A stretch of DNA of 38,173 nt, from positions 1-38,173 of the forward strand of contig CACJBC010000011.1 of assembly GCA_902591565.1 (NCBI GenBank), written 5' to 3'. Under the pieces are notes generated by a model that saw nothing but the letters and a program-made list of their open reading frames with translations, made no database searches and was not told the origin of the DNA. Position numbers and translations under genes: made by a program. Positions within the stretch are counted from its first letter, which is position 1, and each line of letters opens with the position of its first letter. This document shows, piece after piece, positions 1 through 8,221 of this stretch. This DNA comes from an uncultured SAR86 cluster bacterium. GTDB lineage: Bacteria; Pseudomonadota; Gammaproteobacteria; Magnimaribacterales; D2472.

Positions 1-354
1 TGGAAAACTGTTGTTTCTTATGAAAGCAAGTCTGGTACATACGGAACCAACTCTGATGGAAGTTTCCATAAACCAGTAGTAATTCAAACGGCTCAAGATT
101 GGGAAAATTCCAATCAAGGCGGTGTAATTAATGTTCATTATCCAGAAGCTATTCAATTATCCGATGATGTTGTTTTTGTTCGATTTTATTACGAGGGAGT
201 TACTAACGTCGATGGTGTTAGTAAACCATATAGAACAAGGGTAACAATGAACTGGGTTAAAGAAAGTGGAAAATGGGTGGCAAAGACCCAGCATTATTCG
301 TCAGCCTCATATGGTGGCGTGCACGTTACTCAATCAAGTGATTTTGAGGATTAG
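1..354 (+). CDS. NTF2-like (SnoaL-type) domain protein, 5' end missing
   Basis: An open frame runs from the first base of the window to TAG at 352-354, giving the last 117 residues of a protein whose start lies outside the window. The end of the product alternates short beta-strand-like stretches (VVFVRFYYEG, then RVTMNWVKESGKWVAKTQHY) in the way the C-terminal sheet of NTF2/SnoaL-like alpha+beta cone proteins does. These domains serve as small-ligand pockets or dimerisation modules, so fold similarity alone does not give the substrate. It ends in an acidic SSDFED tail. The next gene starts 4 bases downstream in the same direction, so the two are probably cotranscribed. The reading frame is certain; the fold call is moderate and rests on pattern only. 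Confidence 0.6.
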   Translation, partial: WKTVVSYESKSGTYGTNSDGSFHKPVVIQTAQDWENSNQGGVINVHYPEAIQLSDDVVFVRFYYEGVTNVDGVSKPYRTRVTMNWVKESGKWVAKTQHYSSASYGGVHVTQSSDFED

Positions 355-358
355 AATC

Positions 359-1045
359 GTGAAAAAACTTTTATTAATTAACATATTCTTTTTGAATGCC
401 ATTTGTATTTCTGCTCAAGATGTTGACATTGTTAACTCTGACTCTTCGGGCTATGTTCTGTTATCAACATATGAAATGGCCTATGGCAGTAAGTATAAAG
501 ATCTTGAGAAGAGCTTAATCAAAGAAACAAAGGCCGGAGTTAAAGATGGCTATGATACCTGTTCCTTGTATAGACATGTTCAGGGTTCTCAACGAGCTTT
601 TTATATGATTTGTAGTTTTAAAACCATGGATCAATTTGCAAAAATTATGGATGTTGAGCGAGACTATAGTAATGATAAGCAACTATTTGCTTCTCATACT
701 GATCACATTCTTGCTAGAGTTACAACTGAATTAGACAGCCCTCCGCCATTCGTAATGTTTGCAAAATGGAGACCGGGACCAAATCTTTCTATGTCAGGAT
801 TTTCTGAGAGAATGACCGCATTTCAAAAAGCTTTTTCAAAAAGTTTTGGAGCGTGTAATGAATATATTCATTCATGGGGACCAGAGTATGCAGGTTATCT
901 TGCCTGTGGTTTTAATAACTGGTCAGATTTTGCTAAAGCTACAGCTGCTGCAGATGAAAATGTTGTTGAGGCAATTTCATCTTTTCCTGTAACAGGAATA
1001 GTTAGTCATTCTGATGAACTTTTAGTTAGGGTATACCCTGAGTAA
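359..1045 (+). CDS. Secreted protein with two related repeats, function unknown
   Basis: I place the start at GTG 359 rather than the longer frame opening at 266. The GTG start gives a standard signal peptide (KKLLLINIFFLNAICISAQD), whereas the upstream extension overlaps the preceding gene by 89 bases. The 228-residue product is predicted to be exported to the periplasm. Its two halves look alike: each has a Cys-containing strand (YMICSFKTMDQFAKIMD versus YLACGFNNWSDFAKATA), and each ends in a similar block (SHTDHILARV versus SHSDELLVRV). This suggests an internally duplicated alpha/beta domain, perhaps ferredoxin-like. I recognise no catalytic motif and no named family. It follows the NTF2-like gene by 4 bases and is closed by a hairpin terminator. 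Confidence 0.7.
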   Translation: MKKLLLINIFFLNAICISAQDVDIVNSDSSGYVLLSTYEMAYGSKYKDLEKSLIKETKAGVKDGYDTCSLYRHVQGSQRAFYMICSFKTMDQFAKIMDVERDYSNDKQLFASHTDHILARVTTELDSPPPFVMFAKWRPGPNLSMSGFSERMTAFQKAFSKSFGACNEYIHSWGPEYAGYLACGFNNWSDFAKATAAADENVVEAISSFPVTGIVSHSDELLVRVYPE

Positions 1046-1052
1046 TCATTAA

Positions 1053-1080
1053 AATAAAGCCAGCAATAGCTGGCTTTATT
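1053..1080. terminator. Hairpin terminator, probably bidirectional
   Basis: A perfect 12-bp inverted repeat (AATAAAGCCAGC, loop AATA, GCTGGCTTTATT) begins 7 bases after the stop codon of the secreted-protein gene. The U-rich part lies inside the 3' arm, and the A-rich 5' arm gives the same feature on the other strand. It separates the first transcription unit from thrS. Confidence 0.8.
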
Positions 1081-1088
1081 AAACTCTG

Positions 1089-1116
1089 TTTAGATTTAAG
1101 TATTTATCTATATAAT
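1089..1116 (+). promoter_or_regulatory. thrS promoter with consensus -10 close to the ATG
   Basis: A perfect TATAAT lies at 1111-1116, only 7 bases before the thrS ATG at 1124. A weak -35-like TTTAGA (1089-1094, spacer 16) precedes it. A start site about 7 bases past the -10 would fall on or next to the ATG, and no Shine-Dalgarno sequence is present in the short spacer ACTTCCT. The mRNA may therefore be leaderless. The -10 is clear; the -35 is weak. Confidence 0.55.
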
Positions 1117-1123
1117 ACTTCCT

Positions 1124-3049
1124 ATGAATATTAAGTTACCGGATGGAAGTGTTAGAGAACTTAAGATTGGTTCAAATGGCTTTGATTTAGCCAACGAAAT
1201 TGGACCAGGTTTAGCCAAAGCTGCTATAGCTGTTTCTGTAAATGGTATTCAAAAAGATTTATGTGATCCTATAAATGAAGACTCTGAGGTGTCAATAATT
1301 ACAATTGATTCTGATGAGGGTCTTGAAATTATGCGACATACTCTCACGGCTCAAGTGCTTGCTAGAGCTGTTAAAAATATTTATCCAGACACAAAACTAG
1401 CTATTGGACCAACAATTAAAGATGGTTTTTATTACGATTTTGAATTTTCAAAGCCAATTTCTCCAGATGATCTGGAAAAAATTGAAAAAGAAATGCATAA
1501 AATTATTAATTCAAAGTCATCAATTACAAAAAAGTTTTATTCAAAGAAAGATGCATTAAAAGTTTTTAAGACTGTTGGTGAATCATATAAGCAATCCATT
1601 ATTGAAGAGTCAGATCAGGAAGATAATTTCCAACTTTATTATCAAGACGATGATGTATTCGTAGACCTGTGTAGAGGACCGCATCTACCATCTTTAAAAC
1701 ACATTGGCGCTTTTAAACTAACTAAACTTGCTGGCGCATACTGGAAGGGGGATTCAAAAAACAAAATGTTGACTAGAATCTATGGCACTGCATGGAAAAA
1801 CGAAAAGGACTTAAAAGCATATCTTGAATCCATTGAGGAGGCTGAAAAAAGAGATCATAGAAAAATTGGAAAGGAAATGAATCTATTTCATTTTCAAGAA
1901 GAAGCTCCTGGAATGGTTTTTTGGCATCCAGATGGTTGGACAATTTATAGAATTTTGCAGGATTTTATTAGAACTAAACTTGAACAATATGACTATAAAG
2001 AGATTAATACTCCTCAAGTAGTTGATAGAAAGTTATGGGAGGCATCAGGCCATTGGGATAAATATAGAGAAAATATGTTTATAACTGAAATAGATGAGGA
2101 ACATGCAAATGAAAAAAGGACTAATGCTTTAAAGCCAATGAATTGTCCGTGTCATGTCCAAGTTTATAATCAAGGACTAAAATCATATAGAGATCTACCC
2201 ATAAGATATGCTGAATTTGGCTCATGTCACCGATATGAAGCATCAGGAACTATGCATGGCTTAATGAGAGTTAGAGGTTTTACACAAGATGATGGCCATA
2301 TTTTTTGTACTGAAGAGCAAATAGAATCAGAAACAAAATTATTTATCGAGCTTTTATCAGATGTATACCAAGATTTAGGCTTCGAATCATTTGATATAAA
2401 ACTTTCAACAAGACCAGAGACAAGAGTAGGATCTGATGAAACATGGGATAAGGCGGAGCATGCTCTTGAAAATGCTATAAAAAAATTAGATATCCCTTAT
2501 GAAGTTCAAGAAGGTGATGGTGCTTTTTATGGTCCTAAATTAGATTTTGTTTTAACAGATGCTATTGGAAGAGAGTGGCAATGCGGAACTTTCCAGGCTG
2601 ACTTTAATTTACCAGATAGACTTGATGCTGAATTTGTAGCTGATGATGGAGCAAAACATAGACCAGTTTTAATACATAGAGCAGTGCTTGGTTCTTTTGA
2701 AAGATTTATTGGTGTCTTGATAGAAAACTATGCAGGCAAACTTCCATTGTGGCTAGCTCCTAATCAAGCAGTCGTATGCTCAATAACATCTGATGTTAAT
2801 AGTTATGCTGAAGAGATCAATAAGAAGCTACTAGATCACGGAATTAGATCAAAGATAGACATTAGAAATGAGAAGATTAGTTATAAAATTAGAGAACATA
2901 GTAATAAAAAGATACCCAATATCGTGATACTTGGAAAACAAGAAGCTGAATCTAAAACCGTAACTATTCGAAAACTTGGTAGCCAAGAAAAATACTCATA
3001 TCCACTTAAAGATTATTTGGATGAGATTGTTAAAGCAGCCAAGAAATAA
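1124..3049 (+). CDS. thrS: Threonyl-tRNA synthetase
   Basis: Charges tRNA-Thr with threonine in the cytoplasm. The 641-residue length matches bacterial ThrRS (E. coli 642). Order of domains: TGS (about 1-62), N-terminal editing domain (about 66-225), class II catalytic core (about 245-535) and anticodon-binding domain (about 545-641). The zinc ligands of the active site are visible as Cys in NCPCH, His in DDGHIFC and His in LIHRAVLGS, and the motif 2 segment FGSCHRYEASG is intact. Odd point: the editing-domain motif that reads RHSCAH in E. coli reads RHTLTAQ here, so position 77 is Gln instead of His, while the partner CRGPH motif (C183, H187) is kept. The gene stands apart from infC-rpmI-rplT and is followed directly by yidD. 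Confidence 0.97.
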   Translation: MNIKLPDGSVRELKIGSNGFDLANEIGPGLAKAAIAVSVNGIQKDLCDPINEDSEVSIITIDSDEGLEIMRHTLTAQVLARAVKNIYPDTKLAIGPTIKDGFYYDFEFSKPISPDDLEKIEKEMHKIINSKSSITKKFYSKKDALKVFKTVGESYKQSIIEESDQEDNFQLYYQDDDVFVDLCRGPHLPSLKHIGAFKLTKLAGAYWKGDSKNKMLTRIYGTAWKNEKDLKAYLESIEEAEKRDHRKIGKEMNLFHFQEEAPGMVFWHPDGWTIYRILQDFIRTKLEQYDYKEINTPQVVDRKLWEASGHWDKYRENMFITEIDEEHANEKRTNALKPMNCPCHVQVYNQGLKSYRDLPIRYAEFGSCHRYEASGTMHGLMRVRGFTQDDGHIFCTEEQIESETKLFIELLSDVYQDLGFESFDIKLSTRPETRVGSDETWDKAEHALENAIKKLDIPYEVQEGDGAFYGPKLDFVLTDAIGREWQCGTFQADFNLPDRLDAEFVADDGAKHRPVLIHRAVLGSFERFIGVLIENYAGKLPLWLAPNQAVVCSITSDVNSYAEEINKKLLDHGIRSKIDIRNEKISYKIREHSNKKIPNIVILGKQEAESKTVTIRKLGSQEKYSYPLKDYLDEIVKAAKK

Positions 3050-3262
3050 ATGAATTCAATATTTATTTTTTTTATAAAACTTTATCAAAGGTTTATATCG
3101 CCTCTAATTGGAAGTTCATGCAGGTTTAATCCAACGTGCTCAAGTTATGCAATTGAAGCTTTTCAAAGACATAATTTTTTTTATGCATTCTATTTATCCG
3201 TTAAAAGAATTTTAAAATGTAATCCTTGGGGCCCATCAGGTGATGATTTTGTCCCAAAATAA
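3050..3262 (+). CDS. yidD: Membrane protein insertion efficiency factor YidD
   Basis: A 70-residue protein with the full YidD signature: an amphipathic N-terminus (FIKLYQRFISPLIG), the motif SCRFNPTCSSYAIEAF and the C-terminal block KCNPWGPSGDD. YidD assists YidC/Sec-dependent insertion of inner membrane proteins and sits at the cytoplasmic face of the membrane. Its ATG follows the thrS TAA with no gap, so translation probably depends on reinitiation by ribosomes finishing thrS. In most bacteria yidD lies between rnpA and yidC; here it has been moved next to thrS. Confidence 0.95.
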   Translation: MNSIFIFFIKLYQRFISPLIGSSCRFNPTCSSYAIEAFQRHNFFYAFYLSVKRILKCNPWGPSGDDFVPK

Positions 3263-3326
3263 ATCATTCAAAATATTTGTATTTATTGTTTAATTGCCTT
3301 AACCTAAGCATATATATTTAAAACCT

Positions 3327-3334
3327 AAGGGGGG
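3327..3334 (+). promoter_or_regulatory. Strong Shine-Dalgarno of the TonB receptor gene
   Basis: AAGGGGGG lies 7 bases before the ATG at 3342. It is one of the few strong, well-spaced ribosome binding sites in the window and fits a highly translated outer-membrane receptor. The 79-base gap before the gene is AT-rich; a TTGCCT at 3294-3299 followed 17 bases later by TTTAAA could be the promoter, but this is weak. Confidence 0.6.
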
Positions 3335-3341
3335 TTTACGT

Positions 3342-6300
3342 ATGTTTTTTCGTTTAAATAAGTCATTACTATTATTACCTTTAATAGTTTCTTTTTTCGG
3401 ATTTAACCTTGTTGCACAAGAAATAGAAGAGGTAGTTGTTACCTCAACTAAAAAAGCTGCATCAATTCAAGACCTAGCTTTATCTGTACAAGCTTTAACA
3501 TCAGATGATTTGGCTGAAGCACAAATTACTGAAACAGAGGATATGGTTGAGTTAATTCCAGGAATTATTCAATCACCTGGTGTTGGTTCTGGTACTAACA
3601 TGGGTATTAGAGGCATGATCAGTACTACTGTTGGTGCAAACTCTACGGCAGCGGTTCAAGCTCATATCAATGGTATGCAAGTTAACCAATCTGTCTTTAC
3701 AACTATTGGTTTTTTTGATGTATCACAAATTGATATATTAGCAGGCCCTCAAGGTACATTATTTGGTAGAAACGCAACAGGCGGTGTTATTAATGCTATT
3801 ACAACACCTGCAGAGCATAATTTTGATGGTTCCATGAGATTTGAATTAGGCCAAGACGGTCAGCAAAGAGTTGGTTATGCTCAAAACTTTGATCTCACTG
3901 ATAGATTAGCAATGCGTATTGCTGCTCAAGCATATGAGAAAGATGGCCAAATTGAAAATCTTAAAACTGGCAATATGGTAGATAATCGTGATACAAGTGA
4001 TTATAGAATTACTCTTAATTACGAAATTAACGATACTACTGAACTTACTCTGATGCATCAATCTCATGCTGCTGATGATAAAAGATCGCATTTTAATGCT
4101 AACTATTGTGACAGAAACCCATTTTATGGATGTTTGCCATGGTCAAAAGGTGCCTTAAATGCTCCAGGTATGACAAGTGGTACTATTGACGGACTATTTG
4201 GTGTAATTGCTCAAACAAATAACTTTAATGATGAGTATAAAAACTACGTAGCACCTCCTACCATAGATCACATCAATAGAGATTTTGATCCTCATACAAA
4301 ACAAGATTTTGATTTCAGTCAGATAACATTAGTAAAACAATTTGATAATTATGAATTAAAGATCAATGCATCAAGAGGTGAAAGAGACTATACCAGAACA
4401 GGTGATGTTGACGGCGCTACAGCATCAGAGGGCTTAACTTCTGGAATTATGCAAGCTATTAAAAACCTAGGAGTAATGGGTGCTTATGGAGTTCAACTTA
4501 CAACAGATGCTCTTACAGCTGGAGAAGCTGCACCCACTGAAGCAGAAATAATGGCAGCATACGGTGCAGCTGTTGCTGCAGGACAATTGCCGTTCTATGA
4601 TAATGATACTGATCAATTTTCAGTAATGCTTGATTTACCATGTTTAGATGCTCCGCATAATTGGACTGGTGACGGTTCCTATGAATGTTCAACAGCACCT
4701 TCAACTGTTGATCAAATTGATATTAACTTAGTTTCTGATCTTGACGGTCCTTTTAACTTTGTTTTGGGTGCATTTGCTTGGGAGTCTGATGGACATAATA
4801 AGTTCTATACTCATACTGCAAGTTATAACATTTTAAGAAGCTTTGATTTACATCCAATATCACAATACTTTGATGGGACTTCTCTTCCATTATTAGCTGG
4901 TCAAGGATATGGTGGTACAGGATTCTACAATCAATTTTTACAATGGGGCTTGAGCGGATTTGAAGCTACTTTTGATATTGCAAACCCTTTTGCTGATGAT
5001 GATGATGGTGTTTCAGGAGCAGCTCCTGCCGGAACAGCATTCTCTTGTGCAGAATTAGAAGCTGCACAACAGAATCCAGTTGGTTGTGATGAGTACTTAT
5101 ATCAGGACCTAGATTTTGTAACGTATTTAACAACTACAGATGCATTAATGGCCCAGCTTGGAAAACCACCTGCATTTAAGAGAACGCTTCCAATTGAGCT
5201 AGGTGGTCTAGTTCAAGATAATCCTGTTTTACAACAAACATTATCTTTATACGGTAACTTTTTCTATGACATAAATGATGATACTAAATTAACTTTAGGT
5301 TATAGATATAACGAAGATAGTTATGAGGATTTTGCTTTCAATACTCTAGGTGACACAACTAACGCAGATTATGTTTACTCACCAGTTTATGACATCAATA
5401 CTTTAGGTGGAACCGAAGCAGAAACAAGAGCTGCTTTTTACCAAGAGGGAGAAGATTCAAACTCAACATATAAACTTGCTATTCAGCATAATTTAAGTGA
5501 TGACGTTATGGTCTATGGAAGTATGGCTACTGGTAACAAACCAGGTGGCGCAACTCCAGATCAATATGGTAATCCATCTATATATGCTCCTGAGACTGTT
5601 GATGCCTTTGAACTTGGTCTAAGATCAATTCTTATGGATGGTAGGTTCTTAATGAACTTAACCGCTTTCTCTTATGACTTTAAAGATGCTCATTACTCAC
5701 AAGTTGTTGGTTCAGCAGCTATTACAAATAGTATTGACTATACGCATGAAGGTCTTGAAGGTCAGATGAAGTTTTTCTTAACTGAAGATACTTCAGTTGA
5801 TTTCAATTTCTTATCTTTAGACTCACAAATTGGTGCAGGAGAGGCATTATTCAATCCTCTAAACCCTAATGGCGCAACTGAAATTCTTGATATTTATAAT
5901 CTAACTGTTGATGAAGATGTTGCAAGACTTGCTGCAGCAATGGATGCAGCAATTGCAGCTGGCACTATTACAGCACAAGATCTATTACTTCCTAATCCTA
6001 TCGCAGGTGGTGTACCTGGTGTTGCCACATGTGCTGAACTTGCTGCTATGGGAGCTAACGCTCCTGCAGCATTAGCTGTAGCTGCAGGAACTGCGGCAAC
6101 TTTAGGCTGTGAATTAGCTATTGGTGGTACTGGCGCCTCATATCTTGCATTACTTACTGGTAGTGATGATGCAGCAGGATTATTACCATTTGCCTTGTTT
6201 GCTAATACCGATGCCGGCTTCATAGCTACATTCCAAGGTTTTAAATTAACAGAGGAAAGATGGGCAAATAATGCAACACTTGGTAGTTTACCATTACCAT

Positions 6301-6686
6301 GGTTGGCTCCTTCTTACTTAGTTGATTTAGAGGGTAAAAGAACTCCATTCACATCTGAACTTGATTGGAACATGGCTGTTAATCATTCAATGGCAGTAAT
6401 GAATGGAACTTTAGATCTTAAACTTACATATACTCATAAAGGAGATAGTAACGGTGACTTGTTTGAATCAATGAACACTTATGTTCCTGAAGCAGAGTAT
6501 ATTGATATATATGGAAATTGGACGCCTGCTAGTGGTGATTATAATGTTGGCTTCTATGTTAAAAACTTAGATGACAATAGACAATTAGCAGCTGCTAGAA
6601 CTACATCTGAACTAGTTGGTGGTCCTGTGAATGTTTACTTTACTCAGCCAAGAACAGCTGGGGTAACTTTCACATATAATTTTTAA
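3342..6686 (+). CDS. TonB-dependent outer-membrane receptor
   Basis: A 1114-residue TonB-dependent transporter for active uptake of an unidentified substrate across the outer membrane. A signal peptide (about 1-25) precedes a TonB-box-like EIEEVVVTSTKKA, the plug domain follows (DLALSVQALTSDDL ... GPQGTLFGRNATGGVIN, to about residue 160), and the rest is a 22-strand barrel ending in aromatic VTFTYNF, as outer-membrane barrels do. At over 1100 residues it is longer than the usual 700-900, with large predicted extracellular loops. Four of these carry spaced cysteine pairs (for example YCDRNPFYGC and SCAELEAAQQNPVGC), and one near residues 850-960 is very rich in Ala and Gly. No siderophore or vitamin B12 genes are adjacent, so the substrate cannot be named. 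Confidence 0.95.
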   Translation: MFFRLNKSLLLLPLIVSFFGFNLVAQEIEEVVVTSTKKAASIQDLALSVQALTSDDLAEAQITETEDMVELIPGIIQSPGVGSGTNMGIRGMISTTVGANSTAAVQAHINGMQVNQSVFTTIGFFDVSQIDILAGPQGTLFGRNATGGVINAITTPAEHNFDGSMRFELGQDGQQRVGYAQNFDLTDRLAMRIAAQAYEKDGQIENLKTGNMVDNRDTSDYRITLNYEINDTTELTLMHQSHAADDKRSHFNANYCDRNPFYGCLPWSKGALNAPGMTSGTIDGLFGVIAQTNNFNDEYKNYVAPPTIDHINRDFDPHTKQDFDFSQITLVKQFDNYELKINASRGERDYTRTGDVDGATASEGLTSGIMQAIKNLGVMGAYGVQLTTDALTAGEAAPTEAEIMAAYGAAVAAGQLPFYDNDTDQFSVMLDLPCLDAPHNWTGDGSYECSTAPSTVDQIDINLVSDLDGPFNFVLGAFAWESDGHNKFYTHTASYNILRSFDLHPISQYFDGTSLPLLAGQGYGGTGFYNQFLQWGLSGFEATFDIANPFADDDDGVSGAAPAGTAFSCAELEAAQQNPVGCDEYLYQDLDFVTYLTTTDALMAQLGKPPAFKRTLPIELGGLVQDNPVLQQTLSLYGNFFYDINDDTKLTLGYRYNEDSYEDFAFNTLGDTTNADYVYSPVYDINTLGGTEAETRAAFYQEGEDSNSTYKLAIQHNLSDDVMVYGSMATGNKPGGATPDQYGNPSIYAPETVDAFELGLRSILMDGRFLMNLTAFSYDFKDAHYSQVVGSAAITNSIDYTHEGLEGQMKFFLTEDTSVDFNFLSLDSQIGAGEALFNPLNPNGATEILDIYNLTVDEDVARLAAAMDAAIAAGTITAQDLLLPNPIAGGVPGVATCAELAAMGANAPAALAVAAGTAATLGCELAIGGTGASYLALLTGSDDAAGLLPFALFANTDAGFIATFQGFKLTEERWANNATLGSLPLPWLAPSYLVDLEGKRTPFTSELDWNMAVNHSMAVMNGTLDLKLTYTHKGDSNGDLFESMNTYVPEAEYIDIYGNWTPASGDYNVGFYVKNLDDNRQLAAARTTSELVGGPVNVYFTQPRTAGVTFTYNF

Positions 6687-6702
6687 GTAAATAAAAATTG
6701 AT

Positions 6703-6732
6703 AAAAAGCCCAGTTTTACTGGGCTTTTTTTT
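6703..6732 (+). terminator. Rho-independent terminator after the TonB receptor
   Basis: An 11-bp stem (AAAAAGCCCAG, loop TTTTA, CTGGGCTTTTT) followed by further Ts begins 16 bases after the receptor stop codon. It is a classic intrinsic terminator, and because the 5' arm is A-rich it may work on both strands. Confidence 0.9.
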
Positions 6733-6733
6733 G

Positions 6734-6739
6734 TAAAAT
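6734..6739 (+). promoter_or_regulatory. Possible -10 box of the thioesterase gene
   Basis: TAAAAT (5 of 6 matches to TATAAT) directly follows the terminator and ends 6 bases before the ATG at 6746. No good -35 is visible because the upstream bases belong to the terminator stem. The spacing would again give a leaderless transcript. Confidence 0.35.
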
Positions 6740-6745
6740 GAAAAC

Positions 6746-7219
6746 ATGAAAAACCTGCCATATTCAACTGATCCAGTTATCGTTTCGCAAGAAATGTGTG
6801 ATCACAACGGCCATATGAACGTTAAATACTACTATCAATTATTCGATGATGTTTATACCAAAATGTATATAGAAAATTTAGGCTTTGATGACGATTATCT
6901 AGCTAGTGGGTTCTCAACTTTTACTCTGGAAGATAGTATTAGGTATCTTAAAGAATTTAAATTGAACGATAATATATATCCATCTTTTTATTTGTATAAA
7001 GTAAATAAAAAGTTACTTCATTTTGTGGGTATTTTGCTCAATGAGAAAATGGAGTTATCTGCTATATTTGAAACTGTATTAGCCCATGTAAATTTAAATA
7101 CACGAAAAGTTACTGAATTTAGTGAAACTAGACTTGATAATATGCTTGAATATAAAAATAACAATCAATTAACCGAAGAGTTACCTTTTGCTATTAGACT
7201 TCATATAAATGACTTATAA
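6746..7219 (+). CDS. Hotdog-fold acyl-CoA thioesterase-like protein
   Basis: A 157-residue protein with the N-terminal motif DHNGHMNVKYYYQLFDD (about residues 19-35). This is the conserved active-site helix region of 4HBT/FadM-like hotdog thioesterases, in which an Asp and the GHMN segment sit at the thioester. The length and the single-domain layout fit a cytosolic acyl-CoA thioesterase or an acyl-CoA binding relative. The substrate cannot be told. The next gene begins right after its stop codon, so the two are translationally coupled. The ATG is chosen because the upstream bases are a terminator. Confidence 0.75.
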   Translation: MKNLPYSTDPVIVSQEMCDHNGHMNVKYYYQLFDDVYTKMYIENLGFDDDYLASGFSTFTLEDSIRYLKEFKLNDNIYPSFYLYKVNKKLLHFVGILLNEKMELSAIFETVLAHVNLNTRKVTEFSETRLDNMLEYKNNNQLTEELPFAIRLHINDL

Positions 7220-8218
7220 ATGAGAATTCATTTAAAGTTATTTATAGTAATTTTATGTTTATCTACTGCTACTTCTGCTAATTCATTTAGCGTTATGACG
7301 CTAAATACCCAGAATCTTTTTGATACGCATGATGATGCTGGTAAAGATGATAAAGCATACCTGCCACTTGAAAAAAAACAAAGCCCTGATCATAAAAAAT
7401 CATGTAATAGAATAAAAGTTCAATCATGGAGAAATGAATGTCTTTTTTTAGATTGGAACGAGGAAACTAAAGATGCTAAATTAACAAATCTTGTATCCTT
7501 AATAACTTCTTACAATAAAACTGGTCCTGATATCCTGGCCTTACAAGAAGTAGAAAATATAAAGATTTTAGAGCAATTATTTAATTTATTAGAACCGTTT
7601 GGTTATATTGATTATAAGTTACTTGAGAGTAGGGATAGGCGAGGAATAGATACAGCATATATATCAAAATATTTTTTAAATCATACTAAGTTACATTATG
7701 TAAAGTTTTCCTCAGAATTCTCCAAAAGAAAAACAAGACCTATTTTTGAAGCTAGTTTAAATATCAATAATCAAATAATTAAACTTTATAATATTCATTT
7801 TCCTTCAAATTTTTTACCTACAGAAATGAGAATTGAGTCTTTTGAAGCACTAAACAGTTTATTAAATCAACATGATTATCCGTCAATTGCTTTAGGAGAC
7901 TTCAACTTAACTAATATTGATGATAAACGTTATAAGGTATATACAAAACAAATGAATCAATGGGACACCGCTCATTATGTTGGTTGTCACGGTTGTAAAG
8001 GCACCTATTATTATCAACCAAAAAAATCATGGGATTTTTTGGACACGATTCTTGTTTCCAAAGGACGAGGAATAGAATTTGAAAAGAAATCAATAGATGT
8101 ATTCAAAAATAAATTTAATTTATATAGAGATACAGATAAGCCATATAGATTTGATTTTTCAACAAAAAAGGGAGTATCAGATCACTTTCCCATGGTTGCA
8201 AAAATAAGGTTAAATTAA
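7220..8218 (+). CDS. Secreted endonuclease/exonuclease/phosphatase-family protein
   Basis: A 332-residue protein with a signal peptide (about 1-20, ending TATSANS), followed by the EEP fold: MTLNTQNLFD near the start of the mature protein, the metal-binding LALQEVEN, the catalytic GDFNL and the C-terminal SDHFPM. These are the conserved metal and phosphate-activating residues of the DNase I/exonuclease III/phosphatase superfamily. Export plus this fold suggests an extracellular or periplasmic nuclease that scavenges nucleic acid phosphate, but a phosphodiesterase acting on lipids or nucleotides is equally compatible. Its ATG abuts the thioesterase TAA. It ends 3 bases from the convergent cupin gene. 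Confidence 0.85.
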   Translation: MRIHLKLFIVILCLSTATSANSFSVMTLNTQNLFDTHDDAGKDDKAYLPLEKKQSPDHKKSCNRIKVQSWRNECLFLDWNEETKDAKLTNLVSLITSYNKTGPDILALQEVENIKILEQLFNLLEPFGYIDYKLLESRDRRGIDTAYISKYFLNHTKLHYVKFSSEFSKRKTRPIFEASLNINNQIIKLYNIHFPSNFLPTEMRIESFEALNSLLNQHDYPSIALGDFNLTNIDDKRYKVYTKQMNQWDTAHYVGCHGCKGTYYYQPKKSWDFLDTILVSKGRGIEFEKKSIDVFKNKFNLYRDTDKPYRFDFSTKKGVSDHFPMVAKIRLN

Positions 8219-8221
8219 AGC

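Noticed and set aside
266-358. Upstream extension of the secreted-protein frame to an ATG at 266
   Set aside because: It overlaps the NTF2-like gene by 89 bases and hides a clean signal peptide that begins at GTG 359.
5894-6223. Ala-rich antisense frame inside the TonB receptor
   Set aside because: It is the mirror of the Ala/Gly-rich insertion on the other strand, without a plausible start context.
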